Shown here: positions 1 to 9,797 of the stretch, piece after piece
Layout of the letters: each line of letters opens with the position of its first letter
How positions within the stretch are numbered: the stretch's first letter is position 1
Notes under the pieces: generated by a model
What the model was told of the DNA's origin: nothing
Database searches by the model: none
Seen by the model: only the letters and a program-made list of their open reading frames with translations
Translations under genes and position numbers: made by a program
Origin: Diaminobutyricibacter sp049994905
GTDB taxonomy: Bacteria; Actinomycetota; Actinomycetes; Actinomycetales; Microbacteriaceae
NCBI RefSeq assembly: GCF_049994905.1
Contig: NZ_CP188258.1
Coordinates: forward strand, 1,922,001-1,986,000
DNA length: 64,000 nt
Direction of reading: 5' to 3'

Positions 1-1034
1 CCGATGCCCGCGCCGTGCAGCCGGTCGATGAGGTAGCGCAGGTCGTCCGGATGCCCGAACCGGCTGCTCGGGGCGTAGTAGCCGGTGACCTGATAGCCCC
101 ATGATCCGCCGAACGGATGCTCGGCCAGCGGCAGGAACTCGACGTGCGTGAAGCCGAGCTCCGTCACGTATTCGATGAGCTGGTCTGCGAGTTCGCGATA
201 GCCGAGACCGGGCCGCCAGCTGCCGACGTGGAGTTCGTAGACGCTCATCGGACCGTTGTGCGGGTCGTGCGCCGAACGCGAGGTGAGCCACTCGCCGTCG
301 TTCCAGCCGTAGTGGGTTTCGCCGACGACCGATGCCGTTGCCGGCGGCCGTTCGGTATACCGCGCCATCGGGTCGGCTTTGCGCACCCAGTTGCCGTCCT
401 GCCCGAGCAGGTCGTACTTGTAGATCGTGCCGGGCGTGATGCCCGGAACGAAGAGCTCCCATACGCCGGTCGTGCCCATGTTGCGCATGGCGTGCTGGGT
501 TCCGTCCCAGTCGTTGAAGTCGCCGACGACGCGCACCGCGCGGGCGTGCGGCGCCCAGACGGTGAAGCCGGTCCCTACCGCCTCGGCGGACACGCCGAAC
601 TGCGCCTTGTAGTGCGAGCCGAGCGCATCCCACAGCCGTTCGTGCCGGCCTTCGCCGATCAGGTGGAGGTCGAGGTCGCCGATCGACGGCCGGAACCGGT
701 ACGGATCGTCCGCCGTCCAGGAGGGGGCATTGGCGTAGTGCGTCTCGATCACGTAATCCTGGGGACCGAGAAGGCTGAATCCCTGCCAGATGCCGTGCGC
801 GAGATGGCCGAGTTCGACACGGGAGCCGTTCGAGAGCACGGCGACGACCTCGCTTGCGAGGGGGCGGAGGGCGCGGATGACCGTGATCGGGTCGTCGATG
901 CCTTCTGCGCGCACGAGATGCTGGCCGAGCACCGAGTGCGGGTCGTGGTGGCTGCCGGCAGCGACCGCGGCGAGCAGGGAGTCGTGCAGTGTCGGCAGGG
1001 CGATCGCTGCCGCCCCTTCGGGGATCGGGCTCAT
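1..1034 (-). CDS. glgB: 1,4-alpha-glucan branching enzyme GlgB (partial, C-terminus beyond window edge)
   Basis: Cuts alpha-1,4-glucan chains and re-attaches them through alpha-1,6 bonds. About 344 N-terminal residues are visible of a family that is usually near 730 residues. After an N-terminal domain and a CBM48-like domain (GVSAEAVGTGFTVWAPHARA), the start of the GH13 barrel is seen (SVYELHVGSWRPG, FTHVEFLPLAEHPFGGSWGYQ); the catalytic residues lie outside the window. The ATG at 1032-1034 shares one base with the glgE stop (TGATG), so the two genes are translationally coupled as glgE-glgB. The frame is open to base 1. Confidence 0.95.
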   Translation of the reverse strand, partial: MSPIPEGAAAIALPTLHDSLLAAVAAGSHHDPHSVLGQHLVRAEGIDDPITVIRALRPLASEVVAVLSNGSRVELGHLAHGIWQGFSLLGPQDYVIETHYANAPSWTADDPYRFRPSIGDLDLHLIGEGRHERLWDALGSHYKAQFGVSAEAVGTGFTVWAPHARAVRVVGDFNDWDGTQHAMRNMGTTGVWELFVPGITPGTIYKYDLLGQDGNWVRKADPMARYTERPPATASVVGETHYGWNDGEWLTSRSAHDPHNGPMSVYELHVGSWRPGLGYRELADQLIEYVTELGFTHVEFLPLAEHPFGGSWGYQVTGYYAPSSRFGHPDDLRYLIDRLHGAGI

Positions 1035-3115
1035 CAGGGGGTCCCCTTCACGGTCAGGATGTGGACCGGCTCGGTGAACGCGTCGAGCCGCACGTAGTTG
1101 TCGGCGCCCCAGGTCCACTTCGCCCCGGTGACGACGTCTTTCACTTCGAACAGGCCACCGGGCGGCACGCCGAACTGCGTGACGTCGAGGTGCACGATCG
1201 TCTCGCGCACGGAATGCGGATCGACGTTCGCGACCACGATGATCGCGTCCGGCTTGCCGCTGCGGGTGAACGATCCCGACAAGTATTTGCTGTAGACGAG
1301 GATCGCGTCGTCATCGCTCTCGTGCACGTGAAGGTTGCGCAACTGGCGCAGGGCGGGATGCTCGCTCCTGACCCGGTTCAGCATCGTCAGGTACGGGGCA
1401 AGTGACTTGCCGAGGTTCTGGGCCCTGGCGTAGTCACGCGGGCGGAACTCGTACTTCTCGTTGTCGATGTACTCCTCCGCGCCCGCGCGTGCCACGTTCT
1501 CGTACAACTCGAACCCGGAGTACACGCCCCAGGTGGGCGCACCGGTCGCCGCAATCGCCGCCCGGATCTTGAAGGCTGCCGGGCCGCCGAACTGGAGGTA
1601 CTCCGTGAGGATGTCCGGCGTGTTCACGAAGAGGTTGGGCCGCAGGAAGTCGGCCGTGTCGTGGGCCAGGCCGTCGAGGAACCCGGCCAGCTCATCCTTC
1701 GTGTTCCGCCAGGTGAAGTACGTGTACGACTGCTGGAAACCCACTTTCGCGAGCGTGTGCAGGATCGCCGGCCTCGTGAACGCCTCTGCGAGGAAGACCA
1801 CATCCGGGTAGTCGGCGTTGACATGGTGGATCAGCCACTCCCAGAAGCCGATCGGCTTCGTGTGCGGGTTGTCGACGCGGAAGATGCGCACCCCGAGCGA
1901 GATCCAGTAGAGCACGATGCGCAGTATCTCGTCGCGCAGCCCGATGGGATCGTTGTCGAAGTTGATCGGGTAGATGTCCTGGTACTTCTTGGGCGGGTTC
2001 TCCGCGTAGGCGATGGTCCCGTCGGGCAGCGTCGTGAACCATTCCGGATGCTTCTTCACCCAGGGGTGGTCGGGTGCCGCCTGCAGCGCGAGATCGAGCG
2101 CCACTTCGAGCCCGGCCTGCTTCGCCTTGCCGACGAAGAACACGAAGTCCTTCTCCGTGCCGAGGTCGGGGTGGATCGCGTCGTGACCGCCTTCGGCGCT
2201 CCCGATGGCCCACGGCGAACCAGGGTCGTTCGGCCCCGCGTTGAGCGTGTTGTTCGGGCCTTTTCGGAACTCGTGCCCGATGGGGTGGATGGGTGGCAGG
2301 TAGACGACGTCGAAGCCCATCGCGGCGACCTCGGGCAGCCGTTTCGCCGCCGAACGGAAGGTTCCCGACTTCCACGAGCCGTCGGGCTGCTTCTTCGCGC
2401 CTTCGGACCGCGGGAAGAACTCGTACCAGCTGCCGACGCCCGCGCGCGTGCGCTCGACCAGGATGCTGCGGGTGGGGGACAGGGTCGGAAGGCTGACCAC
2501 GGGACGGGCGTCCAGCACACCGACCACGCGGGCATCCGTGGCCGCGGCAAGGCGCTCCTCCGGCGTCTTCGACGTGTCGGCGACCACCTTGGCGGCCTCG
2601 CCGATGTGACGACGCTCGGCGGTGCTCCTGCGCTTGTCGGCGGCGGCGCGCTCCAGGAGCCCGTGTCCCATCGTGAACATGAGCTCGACATCCACACCGG
2701 CGGGGACCTTCACCGTCGCGTTGTGCAGCCACGTCGCGTATTCATCGCCGTATGCCTGGATGCGGTACCGCCAGAGCCCCTCGGTCTCGAGCTGGACCAG
2801 GACCTCCCAGCGGTCCGTGCCGGGGGCGATCGCCTTCATCCGGTATTCGGTCTGGGCCCCGTTCGGGTCGAGGAGCAGCAGATCGACGCCGATCAGGTCA
2901 TGGCCCTCGCGGAACGCCGTCGCCCGGAACGGGATGACCTCGCCGCTGAACGCCTTCGCCGGCCACGCACCGTCGTCGACCTGGGGGCTCAGGGCCAGGA
3001 TGGGGATGCGGCCGATCGCCGGGGCGAACGACGAGGGCGCCGCCCCGTCGCCGGCCGGTGCAGCATGCGCGCGGGTGTCTGTGCCCGCCTTCTGGTTCTC
3101 CGCAGTCTTTCCCAC
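1034..3115 (-). CDS. glgE: alpha-1,4-glucan:maltose-1-phosphate maltosyltransferase GlgE
   Basis: Transfers maltosyl units from maltose 1-phosphate to the growing alpha-1,4-glucan. The protein has 693 residues, normal for GlgE. Seen: an N-terminal domain, the GH13 entry VGSWYEFFPRSEG, FDVVYLPPIHPIG, the nucleophile region FRVDNPHTKPIGFWEW and the acid/base region VVFLAEAFTRP. A longer frame extends upstream, but I chose the GTG at 3113-3115: a TACGGT hexamer (3127-3122 on this strand) lies 6 nt before it, the leaderless pattern seen across the window, and GlgE homologues begin near here. It is first in an operon with glgB and divergent from glgP (90 bp apart). Maltokinase at 50.2 kb would supply its substrate. 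Confidence 0.95.
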   Translation of the reverse strand: MGKTAENQKAGTDTRAHAAPAGDGAAPSSFAPAIGRIPILALSPQVDDGAWPAKAFSGEVIPFRATAFREGHDLIGVDLLLLDPNGAQTEYRMKAIAPGTDRWEVLVQLETEGLWRYRIQAYGDEYATWLHNATVKVPAGVDVELMFTMGHGLLERAAADKRRSTAERRHIGEAAKVVADTSKTPEERLAAATDARVVGVLDARPVVSLPTLSPTRSILVERTRAGVGSWYEFFPRSEGAKKQPDGSWKSGTFRSAAKRLPEVAAMGFDVVYLPPIHPIGHEFRKGPNNTLNAGPNDPGSPWAIGSAEGGHDAIHPDLGTEKDFVFFVGKAKQAGLEVALDLALQAAPDHPWVKKHPEWFTTLPDGTIAYAENPPKKYQDIYPINFDNDPIGLRDEILRIVLYWISLGVRIFRVDNPHTKPIGFWEWLIHHVNADYPDVVFLAEAFTRPAILHTLAKVGFQQSYTYFTWRNTKDELAGFLDGLAHDTADFLRPNLFVNTPDILTEYLQFGGPAAFKIRAAIAATGAPTWGVYSGFELYENVARAGAEEYIDNEKYEFRPRDYARAQNLGKSLAPYLTMLNRVRSEHPALRQLRNLHVHESDDDAILVYSKYLSGSFTRSGKPDAIIVVANVDPHSVRETIVHLDVTQFGVPPGGLFEVKDVVTGAKWTWGADNYVRLDAFTEPVHILTVKGTP

Positions 3116-3205
3116 CCCCTGACCGTACCGCGCGGGCCCGCGAGTTGGCACCCTTCGGCGCAAGCGCTTGCACGCAGCCCATGCGACTCGCCTAGGCTGT
3201 TGGAC

Positions 3206-5767
3206 GTGAAGGCGATCCGAAGGTTTACCGTTCGCGCAGTCCTCCCCGAGCAGCTCGGGGCGCTGGAAGAGCTCGCAGGCAACCTGCGCTGGTCGTGGCA
3301 CGAACCCACAAGACAGTTGTTCGCCCGCATCTCGCCCGAGCTCTGGCAGCAGACCAGGCATGACCCGATCGCGTTGCTCGGCGCCGTGCATCCTGAGCGT
3401 CTCGACGAGCTGGCGAACGACTACGGGTACGTCGACTGGGCTAACCGGCTGCGTGACGACCTGCACGCCTACCTGAGCGAACCGCGCTGGTACCAGGGCC
3501 TCGACGGCTCGGCTCCACGGTCGATCGCCTACTTCTCACCCGAATTCGGAATCGCTGCCGCCCTCCCTCAGTATTCCGGTGGACTCGGCATTCTGGCGGG
3601 CGACCATCTGAAGAGCGCCTCCGACCTCGGGGTCCCGCTCGTCGGGGTCGGCCTCTTCTACCGGTCCGGATACTTCTCGCAGGCGATCTCGCCCGACGGC
3701 TGGCAGGTGGAGAGCTACCCGGTGCTCGATCCGGACGGGCTGCCGCTTGCCGTGCTCAGGGAGCCGGACGGAACAGCCGTGCAGATCACACTCGCGCTTC
3801 CCGAGGGCCGTGCGCTGCACGCGCGAGTCTGGCAGGCGGCGGTCGGCCGAATCCGCCTCCTGCTTCTCGACACGGACATCCCCGAGAACGAAGATGCGCT
3901 GCGCTCGGTCACCGACCGCCTGTACGGCGGCGGGGGAGAGCATCGCCTGCTGCAGGAGCTCCTGCTGGGCATCGGCGGCGTCCGCGCGCTCAAAGTCTGG
4001 GCCGAACTCACCGGCGTGCCAGAGCCCGAGGTCTTCCACACCAACGAAGGCCACGCCGGATTCCTGGGTGTCGAGCGCATCTCCGACCTCATCGGCGAAG
4101 GGCTGACCTTCGACGAGGGCCTCCAGGTCGTGCGTGCCGGCACCGTCTTCACCACGCACACGCCCGTCGCAGCCGGCATCGACCGGTTCGAGCGGCCGCT
4201 GGTCGAACGCTACTTCTCGAACGATCTGCTTCCCGGCGTGCAGGTGGCCGACGTTCTCGCACTGGGGGCCGAGGACTACCCGGGCGGTTCGCCCGACGTC
4301 TTCAACATGGCTGTGATGGGACTGCGGCTTGGACAGCACGCCAACGGCGTATCCAAACTGCACGGTCAGGTCAGCCGCCGGATGTTCGGCGGACTGTGGC
4401 CGGGATTCGACGTCGACGAGGTTCCGATCGACTCGGTGACGAACGGTGTGCACGCACCGACCTGGACCGACCCGATGCTGCGGGCGCTCGCCGAAGATCG
4501 GCTCGGAACGACCGACACGACCGCTGCCGACTGGGCCTCGGGGGGTCTCAGCGACCTCGACCTCTGGTCGGTGCGCACCCGGATGCGCGAGCAGCTCGTC
4601 GGCGACGCCCGCCGCCGTGTCTCGGAAGCCTGGGAGCGCCAGAATCCCGGCGGCGTCGCGCCCGCCTGGATGTCGGACCTGCTCGACCCGTCGGTGCTGA
4701 CCATCGGGTTCGCGCGGAGGGTCCCCACCTACAAGCGCCTGACGCTCATGCTGCACGACCCCGACCGGCTGCGCGCCATCCTCCTGGATCCTGTGCGGCC
4801 GGTGCAGATCGTCATCGCGGGCAAGTCCCACCCAGCAGACGAGGAAGGCAAGCGGCTCATCCAGAAGCTGGTGCAGTTCGCGGCCGAGCCGGACATCCGC
4901 ACCCGCATTGTGTTCCTGCCGGACTACGACATCGGCATGGCGCAGTTGCTGTACCCGGGCACGGATGTCTGGCTGAACAATCCGCTGCGGCCGCTGGAGG
5001 CGTGCGGGACCTCCGGCATGAAGGCCGCCCTCAACGGCGCGCTCAACCTGTCGATCCTCGACGGCTGGTGGAACGAGTACTTCGACGGCGAGAACGGCTG
5101 GGCCATCCCGTCGGCGGATGCGGCCGGAGACGGCGCCGAGCGTGACGCCCTCGAGGCGGAAGCGCTTTACGACCTGATCGAGAACCAGATCGCACCGCGC
5201 TTCTACGAGCGCAACGGCGATGGAGTCCCCGAGGCATGGGTGGGGCAGATCAGGCACACGCTCGCGACGCTGTCGCCCTCGCTCAGTGCGGACCGGATGG
5301 TGCGCGAATACGTCGAGCGGATGTACATCCCGGCGAGCGGGTTCGAGCGGCGCGTGAGCGACGACGGCTACGCGGGCGCCCGTGCACTTTCCGCATGGAA
5401 GGCGCGCGTGCGTGCGGCCTGGCCCGGCGTCGCGGTCGTGCACGTCGAGTCCGGTGGCGTGGATGCGACCCCGCAGGTCGGCGATGAACTCCACCTGCGT
5501 GCGCGCATCCAGCTCAACGGACTGAAACCGGAGGACGTCGCGGTGCAGGTCGTCTATGGTCGCAGCCAGAGCGGCGATGAGCTGACCCACGTGCGCATCC
5601 GCGACCTCGAGGTCGACAGCGTGTCGGCGCTCGGCGGTGCCGTCGAATACCTGGGCACCGTGAAGCTCAGCCGCCCCGGTTCGTTCGGCTACACCGTGCG
5701 GATCGTGCCGCGCAACGACCTGCTGCTCAGCTCGGCCGAACTGGGCCTGGTCTCGATCGCCGCCTGA
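3206..5767 (+). CDS. glgP: alpha-glucan (glycogen) phosphorylase, GT35
   Basis: Phosphorolytic release of glucose 1-phosphate from alpha-glucans, PLP-dependent. It has 853 residues and belongs to the actinobacterial/Thermotoga-like class with an N-terminal DUF3417 domain (LRWSWHEPTRQLF, residues about 27-40). The PLP site is EACGTSGMKAALNGALN with the Schiff-base lysine at residue 606, and the glycan/phosphate region includes VFHTNEGHAGFLG and FTTHTPVAAGIDRF. The frame is open far upstream, but GTG 3206 is preceded by TAGGCT (3193-3198) with a 7-nt spacer and matches the usual N-terminus. Divergent from glgE; followed by a hairpin shared with convergent ybaK. Confidence 0.96.
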   Translation: MKAIRRFTVRAVLPEQLGALEELAGNLRWSWHEPTRQLFARISPELWQQTRHDPIALLGAVHPERLDELANDYGYVDWANRLRDDLHAYLSEPRWYQGLDGSAPRSIAYFSPEFGIAAALPQYSGGLGILAGDHLKSASDLGVPLVGVGLFYRSGYFSQAISPDGWQVESYPVLDPDGLPLAVLREPDGTAVQITLALPEGRALHARVWQAAVGRIRLLLLDTDIPENEDALRSVTDRLYGGGGEHRLLQELLLGIGGVRALKVWAELTGVPEPEVFHTNEGHAGFLGVERISDLIGEGLTFDEGLQVVRAGTVFTTHTPVAAGIDRFERPLVERYFSNDLLPGVQVADVLALGAEDYPGGSPDVFNMAVMGLRLGQHANGVSKLHGQVSRRMFGGLWPGFDVDEVPIDSVTNGVHAPTWTDPMLRALAEDRLGTTDTTAADWASGGLSDLDLWSVRTRMREQLVGDARRRVSEAWERQNPGGVAPAWMSDLLDPSVLTIGFARRVPTYKRLTLMLHDPDRLRAILLDPVRPVQIVIAGKSHPADEEGKRLIQKLVQFAAEPDIRTRIVFLPDYDIGMAQLLYPGTDVWLNNPLRPLEACGTSGMKAALNGALNLSILDGWWNEYFDGENGWAIPSADAAGDGAERDALEAEALYDLIENQIAPRFYERNGDGVPEAWVGQIRHTLATLSPSLSADRMVREYVERMYIPASGFERRVSDDGYAGARALSAWKARVRAAWPGVAVVHVESGGVDATPQVGDELHLRARIQLNGLKPEDVAVQVVYGRSQSGDELTHVRIRDLEVDSVSALGGAVEYLGTVKLSRPGSFGYTVRIVPRNDLLLSSAELGLVSIAA

Positions 5768-5778
5768 TCGAGGCCCGC

Positions 5779-5824
5779 TTGGTTGCCAATATCCCGCGCA
5801 CGACGCGAAGAGTTTGGCGACCAA
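5779..5824. terminator. convergent hairpin between glgP and ybaK
   Basis: An 11-bp stem (5779-5789 with 5814-5824) containing one T-G pair and a 23-nt loop lies between the 3' ends of glgP (+) and ybaK (-). There is no strong U tract, so termination is inferred from position and structure. Confidence 0.45.
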
Positions 5825-5851
5825 ACAGCGTTCGGACGCCTCTCGGGCCGA

Positions 5852-6340
5852 TTACGGGCGGGCGATCGGGGCGACGGTCGCGGTCGTCGCGGCGATGAGA
5901 TCGGCAGGGGCGAGCTCGAGGTCGAGCCCGCGTTTGCCGCCGGAGACGAACACGGTGTCGAAGAGCTCCGCGGTCTCGTCGAGCACGGTCGTCAGGCGCG
6001 TCTTCTGGCCGATCGGGCTGATTCCGCCGACCACGTAACCGGTCCGTCGCTCGGCGACGGCAGGATCGGCCATGACCGCGCGTTTCGCCCCGACCGCGGT
6101 CGCCAGCGCCTTCAGGTCGAGCTTGCCGTCCACAGGCACGATGCCGACGACCAGACCCGTGTCGGTGTCGGCCAGAAGGGTCTTGAACACGCGTTCCGGT
6201 TCGATCCCGAGTGCCTCAGCGGCCTCCAGCCCGAACGACGTCACCGACGCGTCATGGTCGTATGCGTGAACGGCGAACGGGATGCCCGCCGCGGTGAGTG
6301 CTACCGTCGCCGGCGTTCCAGCAGTGGTGCGTCTCGCCAT
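5852..6340 (-). CDS. ybaK: Cys-tRNA(Pro) deacylase YbaK/EbsC family
   Basis: Editing protein that hydrolyses Cys mischarged on tRNA-Pro. The 162-residue length is typical. Seen: AVHAYDHDASVTSFGLEAAEALG, the catalytic-lysine segment RVFKTLL, LVVGIVPVDGKLDLK and RTGYVVGGISPIGQK (Gly-Gly-x-Ser-Pro signature). The ATG at 6338-6340 shares one base with the glgX stop, so it is coupled downstream of glgX; no functional link between the two is known to me. Confidence 0.92.
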   Translation of the reverse strand: MARRTTAGTPATVALTAAGIPFAVHAYDHDASVTSFGLEAAEALGIEPERVFKTLLADTDTGLVVGIVPVDGKLDLKALATAVGAKRAVMADPAVAERRTGYVVGGISPIGQKTRLTTVLDETAELFDTVFVSGGKRGLDLELAPADLIAATTATVAPIARP

Positions 6341-8457
6341 CAGCTCGGCACAGGGTCCGTGATCGGATGCGGGCTCGGCGCAGCTCCCGGAGCCGCCACG
6401 ACACGGGGACCGTTCGCGCGGAAGAGCTGCATCGACGTTCCGCCGACCAATCGGGCCGACCCCGGCGCGAGTTCGGTCGGGTCCTCCTCGATCGGAACCT
6501 CGGTCGCGCTGTCCCAGAGGAGGTTGTATGACTCGACGCCGGGAGCGACCGGCAGGGAGACGGTCACGTCGTCTTCGACGCCGTGCACGATGAGGAGGAT
6601 GCGGTTGAACTCTTCTTTGTCGGGCGTACTCGCAGCGAGGTACTGCAGAGTCCGGTTCTCCGGCGAGTTCCAGTCTTCGTCGTCCATCAGCTCACCGGTC
6701 GCATCGAACCAGTCCATGTGGCTGGCGTTCTTCGTCGTCTCGCCGAAGACCGCATACCTGCTGGGGCGCAGGGCCGGGTTGGTGCGGCGGAGCTCGAGCA
6801 GGCGCTGGGTCGTCGCCAGCAGCTCGCGCTGGTCGCGGGTGCGGAGCCAGCTCATCCAGGTGAGCTCGCTGTCCTGGCAGTAGGCGTTGTTGTTTCCCCG
6901 CTGGCTGCGGCCGAACTCGTCCCCGGCGGTGAGCATCGGGATGCCGGCCGACAGCAGCAGTGTGCCCAGCAGGTTGCGCATCGCCTTGTGCCGGTCGAGA
7001 AGGATCGCTTCGTCGGTCGTCTGGCCTTCGATGCCGTGGTTGAACGAACGGTTGTTGTCGGTGCCGTCGCGGTTGTTCTCACCGTTGCCGAGGTTGTGCT
7101 TGGCGTTGTATGAGGTGAGGTCGGCGAGCGTGAACCCGTCGTGCGCGGTGATGAAGTTGACGGATGCGAGCGGACCGCGCTCCGGCGAGAAGGTGTTCGA
7201 CGAACCGGCCAGGCGCGTTGCGAATCCACCGATGCCCGTCGGGGCGGCGCCCTTGTCGCGCGCTTCGGAGATGTCGGCGAGCCAGAAGGCCCGGGCGCGG
7301 TCGCGGTAGCGGTCGTTCCACTCCGACCAGCCGAGCGAGAAGTTGCCGGTCTGCCAGCCTCCGGCGCCCACATCCCACGGCTCGGCGATCATCTTCACGT
7401 TCGCGAGAGCGGGGTCGTCGAGGATTCCACGGAGCAGCGGATGATCGGGCGAGTAGTTCACGTCGGCGTCGCGCCCAAGCGTGGCGGCGAGATCGAAACG
7501 GAAGCCATCGATCTGGACCTCGTTCGCCCAGTACCGGAGAGAGTCGAGCACCAGGCGCACCGGCACATCGTGACCGAAATTGACCGTGTTGCCGCAGCCG
7601 GTCACGTCGATGTATGCGCCGTGCTCGTCCTGCCGGTAGTAGTTCGCGTTGTCGATACCGCGGAAGCTGGAGCGGGGGCCGCCGAGACCCTCTTCTGCCG
7701 TGTGGTTGTAGACGACGTCGAGGATGACTTCGAGTCCGGCCTCATGCAGGAGCTTGACCATGCCCTTGAACTCGGAGAGCACGGCATCCGGTCCGGCCGC
7801 CTGCGCCGCACGCGAGGCGTACGGAGCGTGGGGCGAGAAGAAGTTCAGCGTGTTGTAGCCCCAGTAGTTCGTGAGTCCCTGGGTGATCAGCCGCTGCTCG
7901 GAGACGAACGCATGGACGGGCAGCAGTTCTACGGCCGTCACGCCCAGCTCCCGCAGGTAGCGGATCGTCGATTCATGCGCGAGACCGGCATAGGTGCCGC
8001 GCAGTTCTTCGGGGATGTCGGGGTTGAGCTTGCTGATTCCCTTGACGTGCGTCTCGTACACGACCGTGTGGTCGAGCGGGGTCTGCGGCTTGCGGGAGTC
8101 GCCCCAATCGAAGCCGTCCTCGACGACGTAGGAGAGCCATCCGTTCGATCCGGTGTGGACGAGACCGCGGGCGTACGGGTCGATCAGCAGGGTCTCCGGG
8201 TTGAACGTGTTCGTGGCGCTCACCGGGCCGGATACCCGGATCGCATACCGTCGCCCTGGGGTGAGCGACCGCGACTTTCCCACCCAGACGTTGTTCGCAT
8301 CCTTCGTCATGCGCGTGGTCTTGACCATCCAGTTCGCATCTTTGTCGTCGAACAGGCAGAGTTCCATCGCATCCGCGTTCTCCGACCAGACACGCAACTC
8401 GCCGCCGTGGGAGGTCACTCGGACGCCGAGGTTGCGCAGGGGATCGGCAGGAGTCAT
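6340..8457 (-). CDS. glgX: glycogen debranching enzyme GlgX (isoamylase-type)
   Basis: Hydrolyses alpha-1,6 branch points of phosphorylase-trimmed glycogen. The 705-residue protein has an N-terminal CBM48 domain and a GH13 barrel: VVYETHVKGISKLNPDIPEELRG region, GFRFDLAATLGRD (nucleophile Asp), KMIAEPWDVG (acid/base Glu) and NFITAHDGFTLADL. The start ATG at 8455-8457 is preceded by TACTCT (8470-8465 on this strand) with a 7-nt spacer, so the longer upstream frame is rejected. Transcribed with ybaK; divergent from the cysteine desulfurase 48 bp away. Confidence 0.95.
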   Translation of the reverse strand: MTPADPLRNLGVRVTSHGGELRVWSENADAMELCLFDDKDANWMVKTTRMTKDANNVWVGKSRSLTPGRRYAIRVSGPVSATNTFNPETLLIDPYARGLVHTGSNGWLSYVVEDGFDWGDSRKPQTPLDHTVVYETHVKGISKLNPDIPEELRGTYAGLAHESTIRYLRELGVTAVELLPVHAFVSEQRLITQGLTNYWGYNTLNFFSPHAPYASRAAQAAGPDAVLSEFKGMVKLLHEAGLEVILDVVYNHTAEEGLGGPRSSFRGIDNANYYRQDEHGAYIDVTGCGNTVNFGHDVPVRLVLDSLRYWANEVQIDGFRFDLAATLGRDADVNYSPDHPLLRGILDDPALANVKMIAEPWDVGAGGWQTGNFSLGWSEWNDRYRDRARAFWLADISEARDKGAAPTGIGGFATRLAGSSNTFSPERGPLASVNFITAHDGFTLADLTSYNAKHNLGNGENNRDGTDNNRSFNHGIEGQTTDEAILLDRHKAMRNLLGTLLLSAGIPMLTAGDEFGRSQRGNNNAYCQDSELTWMSWLRTRDQRELLATTQRLLELRRTNPALRPSRYAVFGETTKNASHMDWFDATGELMDDEDWNSPENRTLQYLAASTPDKEEFNRILLIVHGVEDDVTVSLPVAPGVESYNLLWDSATEVPIEEDPTELAPGSARLVGGTSMQLFRANGPRVVAAPGAAPSPHPITDPVPS

Positions 8458-8505
8458 GCGATCTAGAGTAGTGAATACAGGCTGAACGCAAGGGGAGTGA
8501 TGGCA

Positions 8506-9735
8506 GTGGCTGTCTACCTGGACCACGCGGCGACGACACCGATGCTGCCGGAGGCGATCGCCGCGTATGCCGAGGCGATGAGCGTCGTCGGCAATCCGTC
8601 GTCGATCCACAGCCAGGGGCAGCAGGCCAAGCGGATGCTCGAAGAGGCCCGCGAGACCGTCGCCGTCACGCTCGGATGCGACCCGATCGAGGTCGTGTTC
8701 ACCTCGGGCGGCACCGAAGCGATCAACCTGGCGCTCAAGGGCCTCTACTGGGCTCGCAACGACTCAGCACAGCCCCCGCGGCACCGTGTTCTCGCGCCCG
8801 GCGGCGAACATCACGCGACCGTCGACACGCTCGAATGGCTCGAACGGTACGAGGGTGCGTCTGTCGAGTGGCTGCCGCTCGACGGGCGCGGACTCATCGA
8901 CGTCGATGCAGCGCAGCGCGCTTTCGCCCGCGACAGCACGTCGATCGCGCTGGGGACGGCGCTCTGGGTCAACAACGAGGTGGGCACGATCGAGCCGGTC
9001 GCCGAGCTCGCGAGGATCGGGCAGCGCAACGCCGTACCCGTGCACCTGGACGCCGTGGCCGCGTACGGTCACCTTCCCATCGACTTCGCGAGCCTCCGGC
9101 GGGAGACGGGCAGCGGCGCAGCCGGCCTGGTCGCGCTGAGCGTGTCCGCGCACAAGATCGGCGGGCCGGTCGGTATCGGTGCGCTGGTCCTGAGCCGCAC
9201 TGCGACCGTCGTCCCGCTCGTCCACGGCGGCGGCCAGCAGCGCAACGTGCGCAGCGGGACGCAGGACGTGGCAGCGGCGGTGGCGTTCGCCGTCGCGGCC
9301 GAGCGCGCGGTGCGCGACCTGGACCAGGAGCGCGCGCGCCTGGAACGCCTGCGTGACCGCCTCATCCGCGGTGTCGCCGAGGCCGTCCCCGAGGCCGTCC
9401 TGAGTGGGATGCCCGCAGGCGATCCGGCCCGTGTCGCGTCGAACGTGCACTTCGTCTTCCCCGGCGCGCAGGGCGACTCCCTCCTCTTCCTGCTCGATGT
9501 CGCCGGGATCTCCGTCTCGACCGGGTCGGCCTGCCAGGCCGGCATCCCGGAGCCCTCGCACGTGCTCATCGCGATGGGCCGTTCCGGTGAAGACGCACGC
9601 GGTGCGCTGCGCATCACGCTCGGGCGCACCACGACAGAATCCGACGTCGACGCGGTGCTCGGGGCGCTGCCCGGAGCCTACGCACAGGCGGCCAGGGCGG
9701 GGCTCGCCGAACGGGCGACGCGGCTCGGCCGCTGA
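8506..9735 (+). CDS. cysteine desulfurase, NifS/IscS-type
   Basis: PLP enzyme releasing sulfur from cysteine as a persulfide. Seen: N-terminal YLDHAATTPM, FTSGGTEAINLALKG, VNNEVGTIEP, the PLP lysine in SAHKIGGP (about residue 217) and the catalytic cysteine in VSTGSACQAG (about residue 343). The 409-residue length fits class I desulfurases. GTG 8506 has the Shine-Dalgarno AGGGGAG at 8491-8497 at good distance; ATG 8500 and GTG 8497 are alternatives placed too close to it. It stands 62 bp before mnmA, so it is the likely sulfur donor for tRNA thiolation, as in other Gram-positive iscS-mnmA pairs. Confidence 0.95.
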   Translation: MAVYLDHAATTPMLPEAIAAYAEAMSVVGNPSSIHSQGQQAKRMLEEARETVAVTLGCDPIEVVFTSGGTEAINLALKGLYWARNDSAQPPRHRVLAPGGEHHATVDTLEWLERYEGASVEWLPLDGRGLIDVDAAQRAFARDSTSIALGTALWVNNEVGTIEPVAELARIGQRNAVPVHLDAVAAYGHLPIDFASLRRETGSGAAGLVALSVSAHKIGGPVGIGALVLSRTATVVPLVHGGGQQRNVRSGTQDVAAAVAFAVAAERAVRDLDQERARLERLRDRLIRGVAEAVPEAVLSGMPAGDPARVASNVHFVFPGAQGDSLLFLLDVAGISVSTGSACQAGIPEPSHVLIAMGRSGEDARGALRITLGRTTTESDVDAVLGALPGAYAQAARAGLAERATRLGR

Positions 9736-9797
9736 GCCCGCCCACCGCCTCCGGCGCTCTCGGCGGGCGGCCAGCAGCAGCGCCGTAGACTTGTCGG

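Noticed and set aside
3536..5824. 762-codon open frame on the minus strand
   Set aside because: Antisense shadow of glgP; no recognisable domain.
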